Below are positions 1-11,032 of a stretch of 64,000 nt of DNA, piece by piece. The translations under genes were made by a program, and so were the position numbers. Source of the stretch: Alitta virens (taxonomy: Eukaryota; Annelida; Polychaeta; Phyllodocida; Nereididae); assembly GCA_932294295.1 (NCBI GenBank), contig OW028579.1, positions 6,904,370 to 6,968,369 of the forward strand, read 5' to 3'. Below the pieces are notes generated by a model. The model saw only the letters and a program-made list of their open reading frames with translations. It had not been told where the DNA came from and made no database searches. Numbering within the stretch: the stretch's first letter is position 1; every line of letters starts with the position of its first letter.

Positions 1-2232
1 AACGCTACCAGATGGCTGCCCAAGTGGCCAAAGTTGGCCTGGTGTTGCTGTCATTGGCTTAATGTTGGGCGCACATTGAGCCATTGACAACAAAATCAGT
101 TCAACAGTGGCTCTATTTGGCATGCAATGGAGGTAAAGTGACTTTGGATCTTTACTTATTGCGACCTGAGCTTCATGCATTGCTTGGAAGTCACACACAA
201 ACAAAAGTGATTGGGCATGGGTAGCATACAAGAAAAGGTGTCCTGCGACTCCCAACATAGTCATGTGTGATATGTTGCAAAATTTGTATGGCAAGTAAAT
301 TTGAAGCTTTAATAATCTAACTGCCAATTTTATGGTTTTTATTTGGATTTCCCAATCAGATTATTGACATACAGAATGCAATAACAACCTGTGCACAAGC
401 TAATGTAGCTTGACATAATAAAAAAATGTATACAAATATCTAAATCATCAAAGTGCCTTCCATGACATTTGACTGAATCTGCCATAACTTATATTGATTG
501 AAGTAACTTCCAGACTATCTGATTTAAGACTTATAGAATAATACCAAGCTGTACACAAGCAAATACAGTTTGACATTGCAGAAAAGCTGATATGCAATTT
601 ATCAGAATGTGTGCTTCCTGAATGTATCCACCATAACTTTTATTGATTTGAAATAATGACGCTGCCAGATGGCTGACCAATTTGCAAAATTTGGCCTTGT
701 GTTGCCATCCTTGGATCAATGTCAGGTGCACATCGAGCTTTAGATGAGAAAAACAGTTCAACAGTGGCTGGATTTGTCATGCCATGTGAAGAGTAACTCA
801 GGATCTTTGCAAATTGTGACTTGGGCCTTATGCATTGCCGAAAAGTCATGCAAAACATGTGATTTGGCTTGGGTGACTCACCAGGAACAATGGCATAGTC
901 TTGTGCTATGTAGAACAATTTGTACGGCATAGGATGTAGATTGGACATAGCTTACTTCCACACCATTTGATTTTATACTTATACAATGATACCAACCTGC
1001 GCACAAGCTAAAGCAGTTTGACATTGCACAAAAGTTCATGTGCAACTACCTTATGTGTGCTTCTTGGCTGAATTTGCCATAACATTTTATTGATTTAAAG
1101 AAACATTGCTACCAGATGGCTGCCCAGTTGTCCAAAGTTGGCCAGGTGTTGCTGTCATTGGCTTCATGTTGGGCGTACATTGAGCCATTGACAACAAAAT
1201 CAGTTCAACAGTGGCTCTATTTGGCATGCAATGAGGGTAAAGTGACTTAGGATCTTCGCATATTGCGACTTGAGCTTCATGCATTGCTTGGAAGTCACAC
1301 GAAAACAAAAGTGATTGGGCATGGGTAGCATACAAGAAAAGGTGTCCCGCGACTCCCAACATAGTCATGTGTGATATGTTGCAAAATTTGTATGGCAAGT
1401 AAATTTGAAGTTTTGACAATCTAACTGCCAATTTTATGGTTTTTATTTGGACTTCCCAATCAGATTTTTGACATACAGAATGCAAAAACAACCTGTGCAC
1501 AAGCTAATGTAGCTTGACATAATACAAAAATGTATACAAATATCTAAATCATCAAAGTGCCTTCCATGACATTTGACTGAATCTGCCATGACTTATATTG
1601 ATTGAAGTAACTTCCCGACTATCTGATTTTAGACTTATAGAATAATACCAAGCTGTACACAAGCAAATACAGTTTGACATTGCACAAAATCTCATATGCA
1701 ATTACCAGAATGTGTGCTTCCTGAATGTATCCACCATAACTTTTATTGATTTGAAATAATGACCCTGCCAGAAGGCTGACCAATTTGCAAAATTTGGCCT
1801 TGTGTTGCCATCCTTGGATCAATGTCAGGTGCACATCGAGCTTTAGATGAGAAAAACAGTTCAACAGTGGCTGGATTTGTCATGCCATGTGAAGAGTAAC
1901 TTAGGATCTTTGCAAATTGCGACTTGGGCCTTATGCATTGCCGAAAAGTCATGCAAAACATGTGATTTGGCTTGGGTGACTCACCAGGAACAATGGCATA
2001 GTCATGTGCTATGTAGAACAATTTGTATGGCATATGATGTAGATTGGACATAGCTTACTTCCACACCATTTGATTTTATACTTATACAATGATACCAACC
2101 TGCGCACAAGCTAAAGCAGTTTGACATTGCACAAAAGTTCATGTGCAACTACCTTATGTGTGCTTCTTGGCTGAATTTGCCATGACATTTTATTGATTTA
2201 AAGAAACAACGCTACCAGATGGCTGCCCAATT

Positions 2233-2246
2233 GGCCAAAGTTGGCC
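2233..2246. repeat. Perfect 14-bp dyad ggccaa-ag-ttggcc in A1
   Basis: The two six-base arms are exact reverse complements around a 2-base centre, next to a further palindrome (ccaattgg). The element recurs in most A1 monomers. The corresponding part of B (tttgcaaaatttggcc) lacks the symmetry, and the 0-type A1 copies reading gttgtccaaagttggcc lose one arm. It could be a protein-binding site or chance; nothing in the sequence decides. Confidence 0.5.
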
Positions 2247-2603
2247 TGGTGTTGCTGTCATTGGCTTAATGTTGGGCGCACATTGAGCCATTGACAACAA
2301 AATCAGTTCAACAGTGGCTCTATTTGGCATGCAATGAGGGTAAAGTGACTTAGGATCTTCGCATATTGCGACTTGAGCTTCATGCATTGCTTGGAAGTCA
2401 CACGAAAACAAAAGTGATTGGGCATGGGTAGCATACAAGAAAAGGTGTCCCGCGACTCCCAACATAGTCATGTGTGATATGTTGCAAAATTTGTATGGCA
2501 AGTAAATTTGAAGCTTTGATAATCTAACTGCCAATTTTATGGTTTTTATTTGGACTTCCCAATCAGATTTTTGACATACAGAATGCAAAAACAACCTGTG
2601 CAC

Positions 2604-2618
2604 AAGCTAATGTAGCTT
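2604..2618. repeat. 15-bp dyad aagcta-atg-tagctt in A1 tail
   Basis: Six-base perfect arms flank a 3-base centre in the tail of A1. Many units at 23-46 kb break the left arm (aaggtaatgtagctt or ccagctaatgtagctt), and several units after 49 kb change only the centre (aagctgatgtagctt), which keeps the arms. The equivalent site in B (aagctaaagcagttt) is not symmetric. A hairpin or dimeric binding site is possible but unproven. Confidence 0.5.
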
Positions 2619-2633
2619 GACATAATACAAAAA

Positions 2634-2641
2634 TGTATACA
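2634..2641. repeat. 8-bp palindrome tgtataca in A1 tail
   Basis: This perfect palindrome lies 16 bases after the aagcta/tagctt dyad, within an AT-rich stretch. In the 23-46 kb subfamily it is changed to tatatac, which removes the symmetry, so it is not required for copies to be amplified. Confidence 0.4.
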
Positions 2642-2697
2642 AATATCTTAATCATCAAAGTGCCTTCCATGACATTTGACTGAATCTGCCATGACTT

Positions 2698-2845
2698 ATA
2701 TTGATTGAAGTAACTTCCAGACTATCTGATTTTAGACTTATAGAATAATACCAAGCTGCACACAAGCAAATGCAGTTTGACATTGCAGAAAATCTCATAT
2801 GCAATTACCAGAATGTGTGCTTCCTGAATGTATCAGCCATAACTT
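2698..2845. repeat. Monomer A2, internally truncated paralog (reference copy)
   Basis: This short middle monomer begins like the others (tattgattgaag) but passes at once into sequence matching the last third of B. Its taacttccagactatctg, tctgattttagacttatag, aataataccaagctgc and cagtttgacattgc correspond to cttacttccacaccatttg, tttgattttatacttatac, aatgataccaacctgc and cagtttgacattgc of B. About 300 bp present in A1 and B is therefore missing. I infer a full monomer that lost its middle before the three-monomer unit was amplified, because every full-length unit in the window carries the same truncated A2. Confidence 0.85.
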
Positions 2846-3292
2846 TTATTGATTTGAAATAATGACGCTGCCAGATGACTGACCAGTTTGCAAAATTTGG
2901 CCTTGTGTTGCCATCCTTGGATCAATGTCAGGTGCACATCGAGCTTTAGATGAGAAAAACAGTTCAACAGTGGCTGGATTTGTCATGCCATGTGAAGAGT
3001 AACTTAGGATCTTTGCAAATTGCGACTTGGGCCTTATTCATTGCCGAAAAGTCATGCAAAACATGTGATTTGGCTTGGGTGACTCACCAGGAACAATGGC
3101 ATAGTCATGTGCTATGTAGAACAATTTGTATGGCATAGGATGTAGATTGGACATAGCTTACTTCCACACCATTTGATTTTATACTTATGCAATGATACCA
3201 ACCTGCGCACAAGCTAAAGCAGTTTGACATTGCACAAAAGTTCATGTGCAACTACCTTATGTGTGCTTCTTGGCTGAATTTGCCATAACATT
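2846..3292. repeat. Monomer B of the satellite unit (reference copy)
   Basis: This is the third monomer of the unit, about 447 bp, opening with ttattgatttgaaataatg and closing with gaatttgccataacat just before the next A1. It is collinear with A1 through the shared ccagatg, gttcaacagtggct, ggatctt, attgcgactt and tttgtatggca landmarks. It is clearly more different from A1 than B copies are from one another, so homogenisation has acted on the 1.1 kb unit rather than on the monomer. Confidence 0.9.
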
Positions 3293-5516
3293 TTATTGAT
3301 TTAAAGAAACAACGCTACCAGATGGCTGCCCAATTGGCCAAAGTTGGCCTGGTGTTGCTGTCATTGGCTTAATGTTGGGCGCACATTGAGCCATTGACAA
3401 CAAAATCAGTTCAACAGTGGCTCTATTTGGCATGCAATGAAGGTAAAGTGACTTTGGATCTTTACATATTGCGACTTGAGCTTCATGCATTGCTTGGAAA
3501 TCACACACAAACAAAAGTGATTGGGCATGGGTAGCATACAAGAAAAGGTGTCCCGCGACTCCCAACATAGTCATGTGTGATATGTTGCAAAATTTGTATG
3601 GCAAGTAAATTTGAAGCTTTGACAATCTAACTGCCAATTTTATGGTTTTTATTTGGACTTCCCAATCAGATTTTTGACATACAGAATGCAAAAACAACCT
3701 GTGCACAAGCTAATGTAGCTTGACATAATACACAAATGTATACAAATATCTAAATCATCAAAGTGCCTTCCATGACATTTGACTGAATCTGCCATGACTT
3801 ATATTGATTGAAGTAACTTCCAGACTATCTGATTTTAGACTTATAGAATAATACCAAGCTGCACACAAGCAAATACAGTTTGACATTGCACAAAAGCTCA
3901 TATGCAATTACCAGAATGTGTGCTTCCTGAATGTATCTGCCATAACTTTTATTGATTTGAAATAATGACGCTGCCAGATGGCTGACCAATTTGCAAAATT
4001 TGGCCTTGTGTTGCCATCCTTGGATCAATGTCAGGTGCACATCGAGCTTTAGATGACAAAAACAGTTCAACAGTGGCTGGATTTGTCATGCCATGTGAAG
4101 AGTAATTTAGGATCTTTGCAAATTGCGACTTGGGACTTATGCATTGCCGAAATGTCATACAAAACATGTGATTTGGCTTGGGTGACTCACCAGGAACAAT
4201 GGCATAGTCATGTGCTATGTAGAACAATTTGTATGGCATAGGATGTAGATTGAACATAGCTTACTTCCACACCATTTGATTTTATACTTATACAATGATA
4301 CCAACCTGCGCACAAGCTAAAGCAGTTTGACATTGCACAAAAGTTCATGTGCAACTACCTTATGTGTGCTTCTTGGCTGAATTTGCCATAACATTTTATT
4401 GATTTAAAGAAACAACGCTACCAGATGGCTGCCCAATTGGCCAAAGTTGGCCTGGTGTTGCTGTCATTGGCTCAATGTTGGGCACACATTGAGCCATTGA
4501 CAACAAAATCAGTTCAACAGTGGCTCTATTTGGCATGCAATGAAGGTAAAGTGGCTTTGGAACTTTTCATATTGCGACTTGAGCTTCATGCATTGCTTGG
4601 AAGTCACACACAAACAAAAGTGATTGGGCATGGGTAGCATACAAGAAAAGGTGTCCCGTGACTCCCAACATAGTCATGTGTGATATGTTGCAAAATTTGT
4701 ATGGCAAGTAAATTTGAAGCTTTGACAATCTAACTGCCAATTTTATGGTTTTTATTTGGACTTCCCAATCAGATTTTTGACATACAGAATGCAAAAACAA
4801 CCTGTGCACAAGCTAATGTAGCTTGACATAATACACAAATGTATACAAATATCTAAATCATCAAAGTGCCTTCCATGACATTTGACTGAATCTGCCATGA
4901 CTTATATTGATTGAAGTAACTTCCAGACTATCTGATTTTAGACTTATAGAATAATACCAAGCTGTACACAAGCAAATACAGTTTGACATTGCACAAAAGC
5001 TCATATGCAATTACCAGAATGTGTGCTTCCTGAATGTATCTGCCATAACTTTTATTGATTTGAAATAATGACGCTGCCAGATGGCTGACCAATTTGCAAA
5101 ATTTGGCCTTGTGTTGCCATCCTTGGATCAATGTCAGGTGCACATCGAGCTTTAGATGACAAAAACAGTTCAACAGTGGCTGGATTTGTCATGCCATGTG
5201 AAGAGTAACTTAGGATCTTTGCAAATTGCGACTTGGGCCTTATGCATTGCCGAAAAGTCATGCAAAACATGTGATTTGGCTTGGGTGACTCACCAGGAAC
5301 AATGGCATAGTCATGTGCTATGTAGAACAATTTGTATGGCATATGATGTAGATTGGACATAGCTTACTTCCACACCATTTGATTTTATACTTATACAATG
5401 ATACCAACCTGCGCACAAGCTAAAGCAGTTTGACATTGCACAAAAGTTCATGTGCAACTACCTTATGTGTGCTTCTTGGCTGAATTTGCCATGACATTTT
5501 ATTGATTTAAAGAAAC

Positions 5517-8500
5517 AACGCTACCAGATGGCTGCCCAATTGGCCAAAGTTGGCCTGGTGTTGCTGTCATTGGCTTAATGTTGGGCGCACATTGAGCCAT
5601 TGACAACAAAATCAGTTCAACAGTGGCTCTATTTGGCATGCAATGGAGGTAAAGTGACTTTGGATCTTTACTTATTGCGACCTGAGCTTCATGCATTGCT
5701 TGGAAGTCACACACAAACAAAAGTGATTGGGCATGGGTAGCATACAAGAAAAGGTGTCCTGCGACTCCCAACATAGTCATGTGTGATATGTTGCAAAATT
5801 TGTATGGCAAGTAAATTTGAAGCTTTAATAATCTAACTGCCAATTTTATGGTTTTTATTTGGATTTCCCAATCAGATTATTGACATACAGAATGCAATAA
5901 CAACCTGTGCACAAGCTAATGTAGCTTGACATAATAAAAAAATGTATACAAATATCTAAATCATCAAAGTGCCTTCCATGACATTTGACTGAATCTGCCA
6001 TAACTTATATTGATTGAAGTAACTTCCAGACTATCTGATTTAAGACTTATAGAATAATACCAAGCTGTACACAAGCAAATACAGTTTGACATTGCAGAAA
6101 AGCTCATATGCAATTTATCAGAATGTGTGCTTCCTGAATGTATCCACCATAACTTTTATTGATTTGAAATAATGACGCTGCCAGATGGCTGACCAATTTG
6201 CAAAATTTGGCCTTGTGTTGCCATCCTTGGATCAATGTCAGGTGCACATCGAGCTTTAGATGAGAAAAACAGTTCAACAGTGGCTGGATTTGTCATGCCA
6301 TGTGAAGAGTAACTCAGGATCTTTGCAAATTGTGACTTGGGCCTTATGCATTGCCGAAAAGTCATGCAAAACATGTGATTTGGCTTGGGTGACTCACCAG
6401 GAACAATGGCATAGTCTTGTGCTATGTAGAACAATTTGTACGGCATAGGATGTAGATTGGACATAGCTTACTTCCACACCATTTGATTTTATACTTATAC
6501 AATGATACCAACCTGCGCACAAGCTAAAGCAGTTTGACATTGCACAAAAGTTCATGTGCAACTACCTTATGTGTGCTTCTTGGCTGAATTTGCCATAACA
6601 TTTTATTGATTTAAAGAAACATTGCTACCAGATGGCTGCCCAGTTGTCCAAAGTTGGCCAGGTGTTGCTGTCATTGGCTTCATGTTGGGCGCACATTGAG
6701 CCATTGACAACAAAATCAGTTCAACAGTGGCTCTATTTGGCATGCAATGAGGGTAAAGTGACTTAGGATCTTCGCATATTGCGACTTGAGCTTCATGCAT
6801 TGCTTGGAAGTCACACGAAAACAAAAGTGATTGGGCATGGGTAGCATACAAGAAAAGGTGTCCCGCGACTCCCAACATAGTCATGTGTGATATGTTGCAA
6901 AATTTGTATGGCAAGTAAATTTGAAGTTTTGACAATCTAACTGCCAATTTTATGGTTTTTATTTGGACTTCCCAATCAGATTTTTGACATACAGAATGCA
7001 AAAACAACCTGTGCACAAGCTAATGTAGCTTGACATAATACAAAAATGTATACAAATATCTAAATCATCAAAGTGCCTTCCATGACATTTGACTGAATCT
7101 GCCATGACTTATATTGATTGAAGTAACTTCCCGACTATCTGATTTTAGACTTATAGAATAATACCAAGCTGTACACAAGCAAATACAGTTTGACATTGCA
7201 CAAAATCTCATATGCAATTACCAGAATGTGTGCTTCCTGAATGTATCCACCATAACTTTTATTGATTTGAAATAATGACGCTGCCAGAAGGCTGACCAAT
7301 TTGCAAAATTTGGCCTTGTGTTGCCATCCTTGGATCAATGTCAGGTGCACATCGAGCTTTAGATGAGAAAAACAGTTCAACAGTGGCTGGATTTGTCATG
7401 CCATGTGAAGAGTAACTTAGGATCTTTGCAAATTGCGACTTGGGCCTTATGCATTGCCGAAAAGTCATGCAAAACATGTGATTTGGCTTGGGTGACTCAC
7501 CAGGAACAATGGCATAGTCATGTGCTATGTAGAACAATTTGTATGGCATATGATGTAGATTGGACATAGCTTACTTCCACACCATTTGATTTTATACTTA
7601 TACAATGATACCAACCTGCGCACAAGCTAAAGCAGTTTGACATTGCACAAAAGTTCATGTGCAACTACCTTATGTGTGCTTCTTGGCTGAATTTGCCATG
7701 ACATTTTATTGATTTAAAGAAACAACGCTACCAGATGGCTGCCCAATTGGCCAAAGTTGGCCTGGTGTTGCTGTCATTGGCTTAATGTTGGGCGCACATT
7801 GAGCCATTGACAACAAAATCAGTTCAACAGTGGCTCTATTTGGCATGCAATGAGGGTAAAGTGACTTAGGATCTTCGCATATTGCGACTTGAGCTTCATG
7901 CATTGCTTGGAAGTCACACGAAAACAAAAGTGATTGGGCATGGGTAGCATACAAGAAAAGGTGTCCCGCGACTCCCAACATAGTCATGTGTGATATGTTG
8001 CAAAATTTGTATGGCAAGTAAATTTGAAGCTTTGATAATCTAACTGCCAATTTTATGGTTTTTATTTGGACTTCCCAATCAGATTTTTGACATACAGAAT
8101 GCAAAAACAACCTGTGCACAAGCTAATGTAGCTTGACATAATACAAAAATGTATACAAATATCTTAATCATCAAAGTGCCTTCCATGACATTTGACTGAA
8201 TCTGCCATGACTTATATTGATTGAAGTAACTTCCAGACTATCTGATTTTAGACTTATAGAATAATACCAAGCTGCACACAAGCAAATGCAGTTTGACATT
8301 GCAGAAAATCTCATATGCAATTACCAGAATGTGTGCTTCCTGAATGTATCAGCCATAACTTTTATTGATTTGAAATAATGACGCTGCCAGATGACTGACC
8401 AGTTTGCAAAATTTGGCCTTGTGTTGCCATCCTTGGATCAATGTCAGGTGCACATCGAGCTTTAGATGACAAAAACAGTTCAACAGTGGCTGGATTTGTC

Positions 8501-11032
8501 ATGCCATGTGAAGAGTAACTTAGGATCTTTGCAAATTGCGACTTGGGCCTTATTCATTGCCGAAAAGTCATGCAAAACATGTGATTTGGCTTGGGTGACT
8601 CACCAGGAACAATGGCATAGTCATGTGCTATGTAGAACAATTTGTATGGCATAGGATGTAGATTGGACATAGCTTACTTCCACACCATTTGATTTTATAC
8701 TTATACAATGATACCAACCTGCGCACAAGCTAAAGCAGTTTGACATTGCACAAAAGTTCATGTGCAACTACCTTATGTGTGCTTCTTGGCTGAATTTGCC
8801 ATAACATTTTATTGATTTAAAGAAACAACGCTACCAGATGGCTGCCCAATTGGCCAAAGTTGGCCTGGTGTTGCTGTCATTGGCTTAATGTTGGGCGCAC
8901 ATTGAGCCATTGACAACAAAATCAGTTCAACAGTGGCTCTATTTGGCATGCAATGAAGGTAAAGTGACTTTGGATCTTTACATATTGCGACTTGAGCTTC
9001 ATGCATTGCTTGGAAATCACACACAAACAAAAGTGATTGGGCATGGGTAGCATACAAGAAAAGGTGTCCCGCGACTCCCAACATAGTCATGTGTGATATG
9101 TTGCAAAATTTGTATGGCAAGTAAATTTGAAGCTTTGACAATCTAACTGCCAATTTTATGGTTTTTATTTGGACTTCCCAATCAGATTTTTGACATACAG
9201 AATGCAAAAACAACCTGTGCACAAGCTAATGTAGCTTGACATAATACACAAATGTATACAAATATCTAAATCATCAAAGTGCCTTCCATGACATTTGACT
9301 GAATCTGCCATGACTTATATTGATTGAAGTAACTTCCAGACTATCTGATTTTAGACTTATAGAATAATACCAAGCTGCACACAAGCAAATACAGTTTGAC
9401 ATTGCACAAAAGCTCATATGCAATTACCAGAATGTGTGCTTCCTGAATGTATCTGCCATAACTTTTATTGATTTGAAATAATGACGCTGCCAGATGGCTG
9501 ACCAATTTGCAAAATTTGGCCTTGTGTTGCCATCCTTGGATCAATGTCAGGTGCACATCGAGCTTTAGATGACAAAAACAGTTCAACAGTGGCTGGATTT
9601 GTCATGCCATGTGAAGAGTAATTTAGGATCTTTGCAAATTGCGACTTGGGACTTATGCATTGCCGAAATGTCATACAAAACATGTGATTTGGCTTGGGTG
9701 ACTCACCAGGAACAATGGCATAGTCATGTGCTATGTAGAACAATTTGTATGGCATAGGATGTAGATTGAACATAGCTTACTTCCACACCATTTGATTTTA
9801 TACTTATACAATGATACCAACCTGCGCACAAGCTAAAGCAGTTTGACATTGCACAAAAGTTCATGTGCAACTACCTTATGTGTGCTTCTTGGCTGAATTT
9901 GCCATAACATTTTATTGATTTAAAGAAACAACGCTACCAGATGGCTGCCCAATTGGCCAAAGTTGGCCTGGTGTTGCTGTCATTGGCTCAATGTTGGGCA
10001 CACATTGAGCCATTGACAACAAAATCAGTTCAACAGTGGCTCTATTTGGCATGCAATGAAGGTAAAGTGGCTTTGGAACTTTTCATATTGCGACTTGAGC
10101 TTCATGCATTGCTTGGAAGTCACACACAAACAAAAGTGATTGGGCATGGGTAGCATACAAGAAAAGGTGTCCCGTGACTCCCAACATAGTCATGTGTGAT
10201 ATGTTGCAAAATTTGTATGGCAAGTAAATTTGAAGCTTTGACAATCTAACTGCCAATTTTATGGTTTTTATTTGGACTTCCCAATCAGATTTTTGACATA
10301 CAGAATGCAAAAACAACCTGTGCACAAGCTAATGTAGCTTGACATAATACACAAATGTATACAAATATCTAAATCATCAAAGTGCCTTCCATGACATTTG
10401 ACTGAATCTGCCATGACTTATATTGATTGAAGTAACTTCCAGACTATCTGATTTTAGACTTATAGAATAATACCAAGCTGCACACAAGCAAATACAGTTT
10501 GACATTGCACAAAAGCTCATATGCAATTACCAGAATGTGTGCTTTCCTGAATGTATCCGCCATAACTTTTATTGATTTGAAATAATGACGCTGCCAGATG
10601 GCTGACCAATTTGCAAAATTTGGCCTTGTGTTGCCATCCTTGGATCAATGTCAGGTGCACATCGAGCTTTAGATGAGAAAAACAGTTCAACAGTGGCTGG
10701 ATTTTTCATGCCATGTGAAGAGTAACTTAGGATCTTTGCAAATTGCAACTTGGGCCTTATGCATTGCCGAAAAGTCATGCAAAAAATGTGATTTGGCTTG
10801 GGTGACTCACCAGGAACAATGGCATAGTCATGTGCTATGTAGAACAATTTGTATGGCATAGGATGTAGATTGGACATAGCTTACTTCCACACCATTTGAT
10901 TTTATACTTATACAATGATACCAACCTGTGCACAAGCTAAAGCAGTTTGACATTGCACAAAAGTTCATGTGCAACTACCATATGTGTGCTTCTTGGCTGA
11001 ATTTGCCATAACATTTTATTGATTTAAAGAAA
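5517..11032. repeat. Five-unit higher-order repeat, copy 2
   Basis: This is the second copy of the 5516-bp block, nearly identical to 1-5516 up to about 10.48 kb. Beyond that it switches to another variant: ctgcacac for ctgtacac, an extra t in gctttcctg at about 10541, tatccgcc for tatctgcc, and tgagaaaaac for tgacaaaaac. The last half-unit was therefore replaced or had diverged before duplication. The abrupt change suggests an unequal-exchange or conversion endpoint near 10.48 kb. Confidence 0.88.

Larger units (their letters stand above)
2190..2697. repeat. Monomer A1 of the satellite unit (reference copy)
   Basis: This is the first of three paralogous monomers in each unit, shown here in the unit at 2190-3292. 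It opens with ttattgatttaaag and contains the landmarks ccagatggctgcccaa, gttcaacagtggctc, ggatctt and ttgcgacttgagcttcatgc. It ends in a tail with tgtgcacaag, gcttgacataata and tgaatctgccatgac. The same landmarks, diverged, occur in the same order in monomer B (ccagatg, ctgaccag, gttcaacagtggctgg, ggatctttgc, ttgcgacttgggcctt, gcgcacaagc, tgaatttgccataac), so A1 and B descend from one ancestral monomer. A1 is about 60 bp longer than B, chiefly in the stretch between the shared tttgtatggca and the tail. Confidence 0.9.
1..5516. repeat. Five-unit higher-order repeat, copy 1
   Basis: Five consecutive units form a block that recurs at a spacing of 5516 bp. Variants marking single units return at exactly that distance: caatggagg at 125 and 5641, gtggctttggaac at 4551 and 10067, and gaaatgtcatac at 4149 and 9665. 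Copies 1 and 2 differ at only a handful of sites I could spot by eye, for example gctgatatgc (593) versus gctcatatgc, gcgtacattg (1165) versus gcgcacattg, gaccctgcc (1762) versus gacgctgcc, and tgagaaaaac (2950) versus tgacaaaaac. Copy 1 is complete except that the window begins 18 bases inside its first unit. Confidence 0.9.

Noticed and set aside
744..932. Plus-strand 62-68 codon frames in B monomers
   Set aside because: They overlap the minus-strand frames, differ in frame from the paralogous A1 stretch after a one-base shift near ggatctt, and are interrupted in several copies (for example ggtcctgatgc).
2190..2603. Minus-strand open frame of 137-150 codons recurring in A1 of most units, and a related 102-codon frame in B
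   Set aside because: The two share an end of about 45 residues in frame, but small indels put the rest of A1 and B in different frames. Some units shorten it to 80-93 codons. Overlapping frames exist on the plus strand, and no splice, promoter or poly-A context stands out. Retention across units is expected from homogenisation alone.
1..11032. Assembly duplication as the cause of the near-identical 5.5-kb copies
   Set aside because: Not excluded, but scattered single-base differences between the copies and a third, more diverged copy with the same spacing favour a real duplication.
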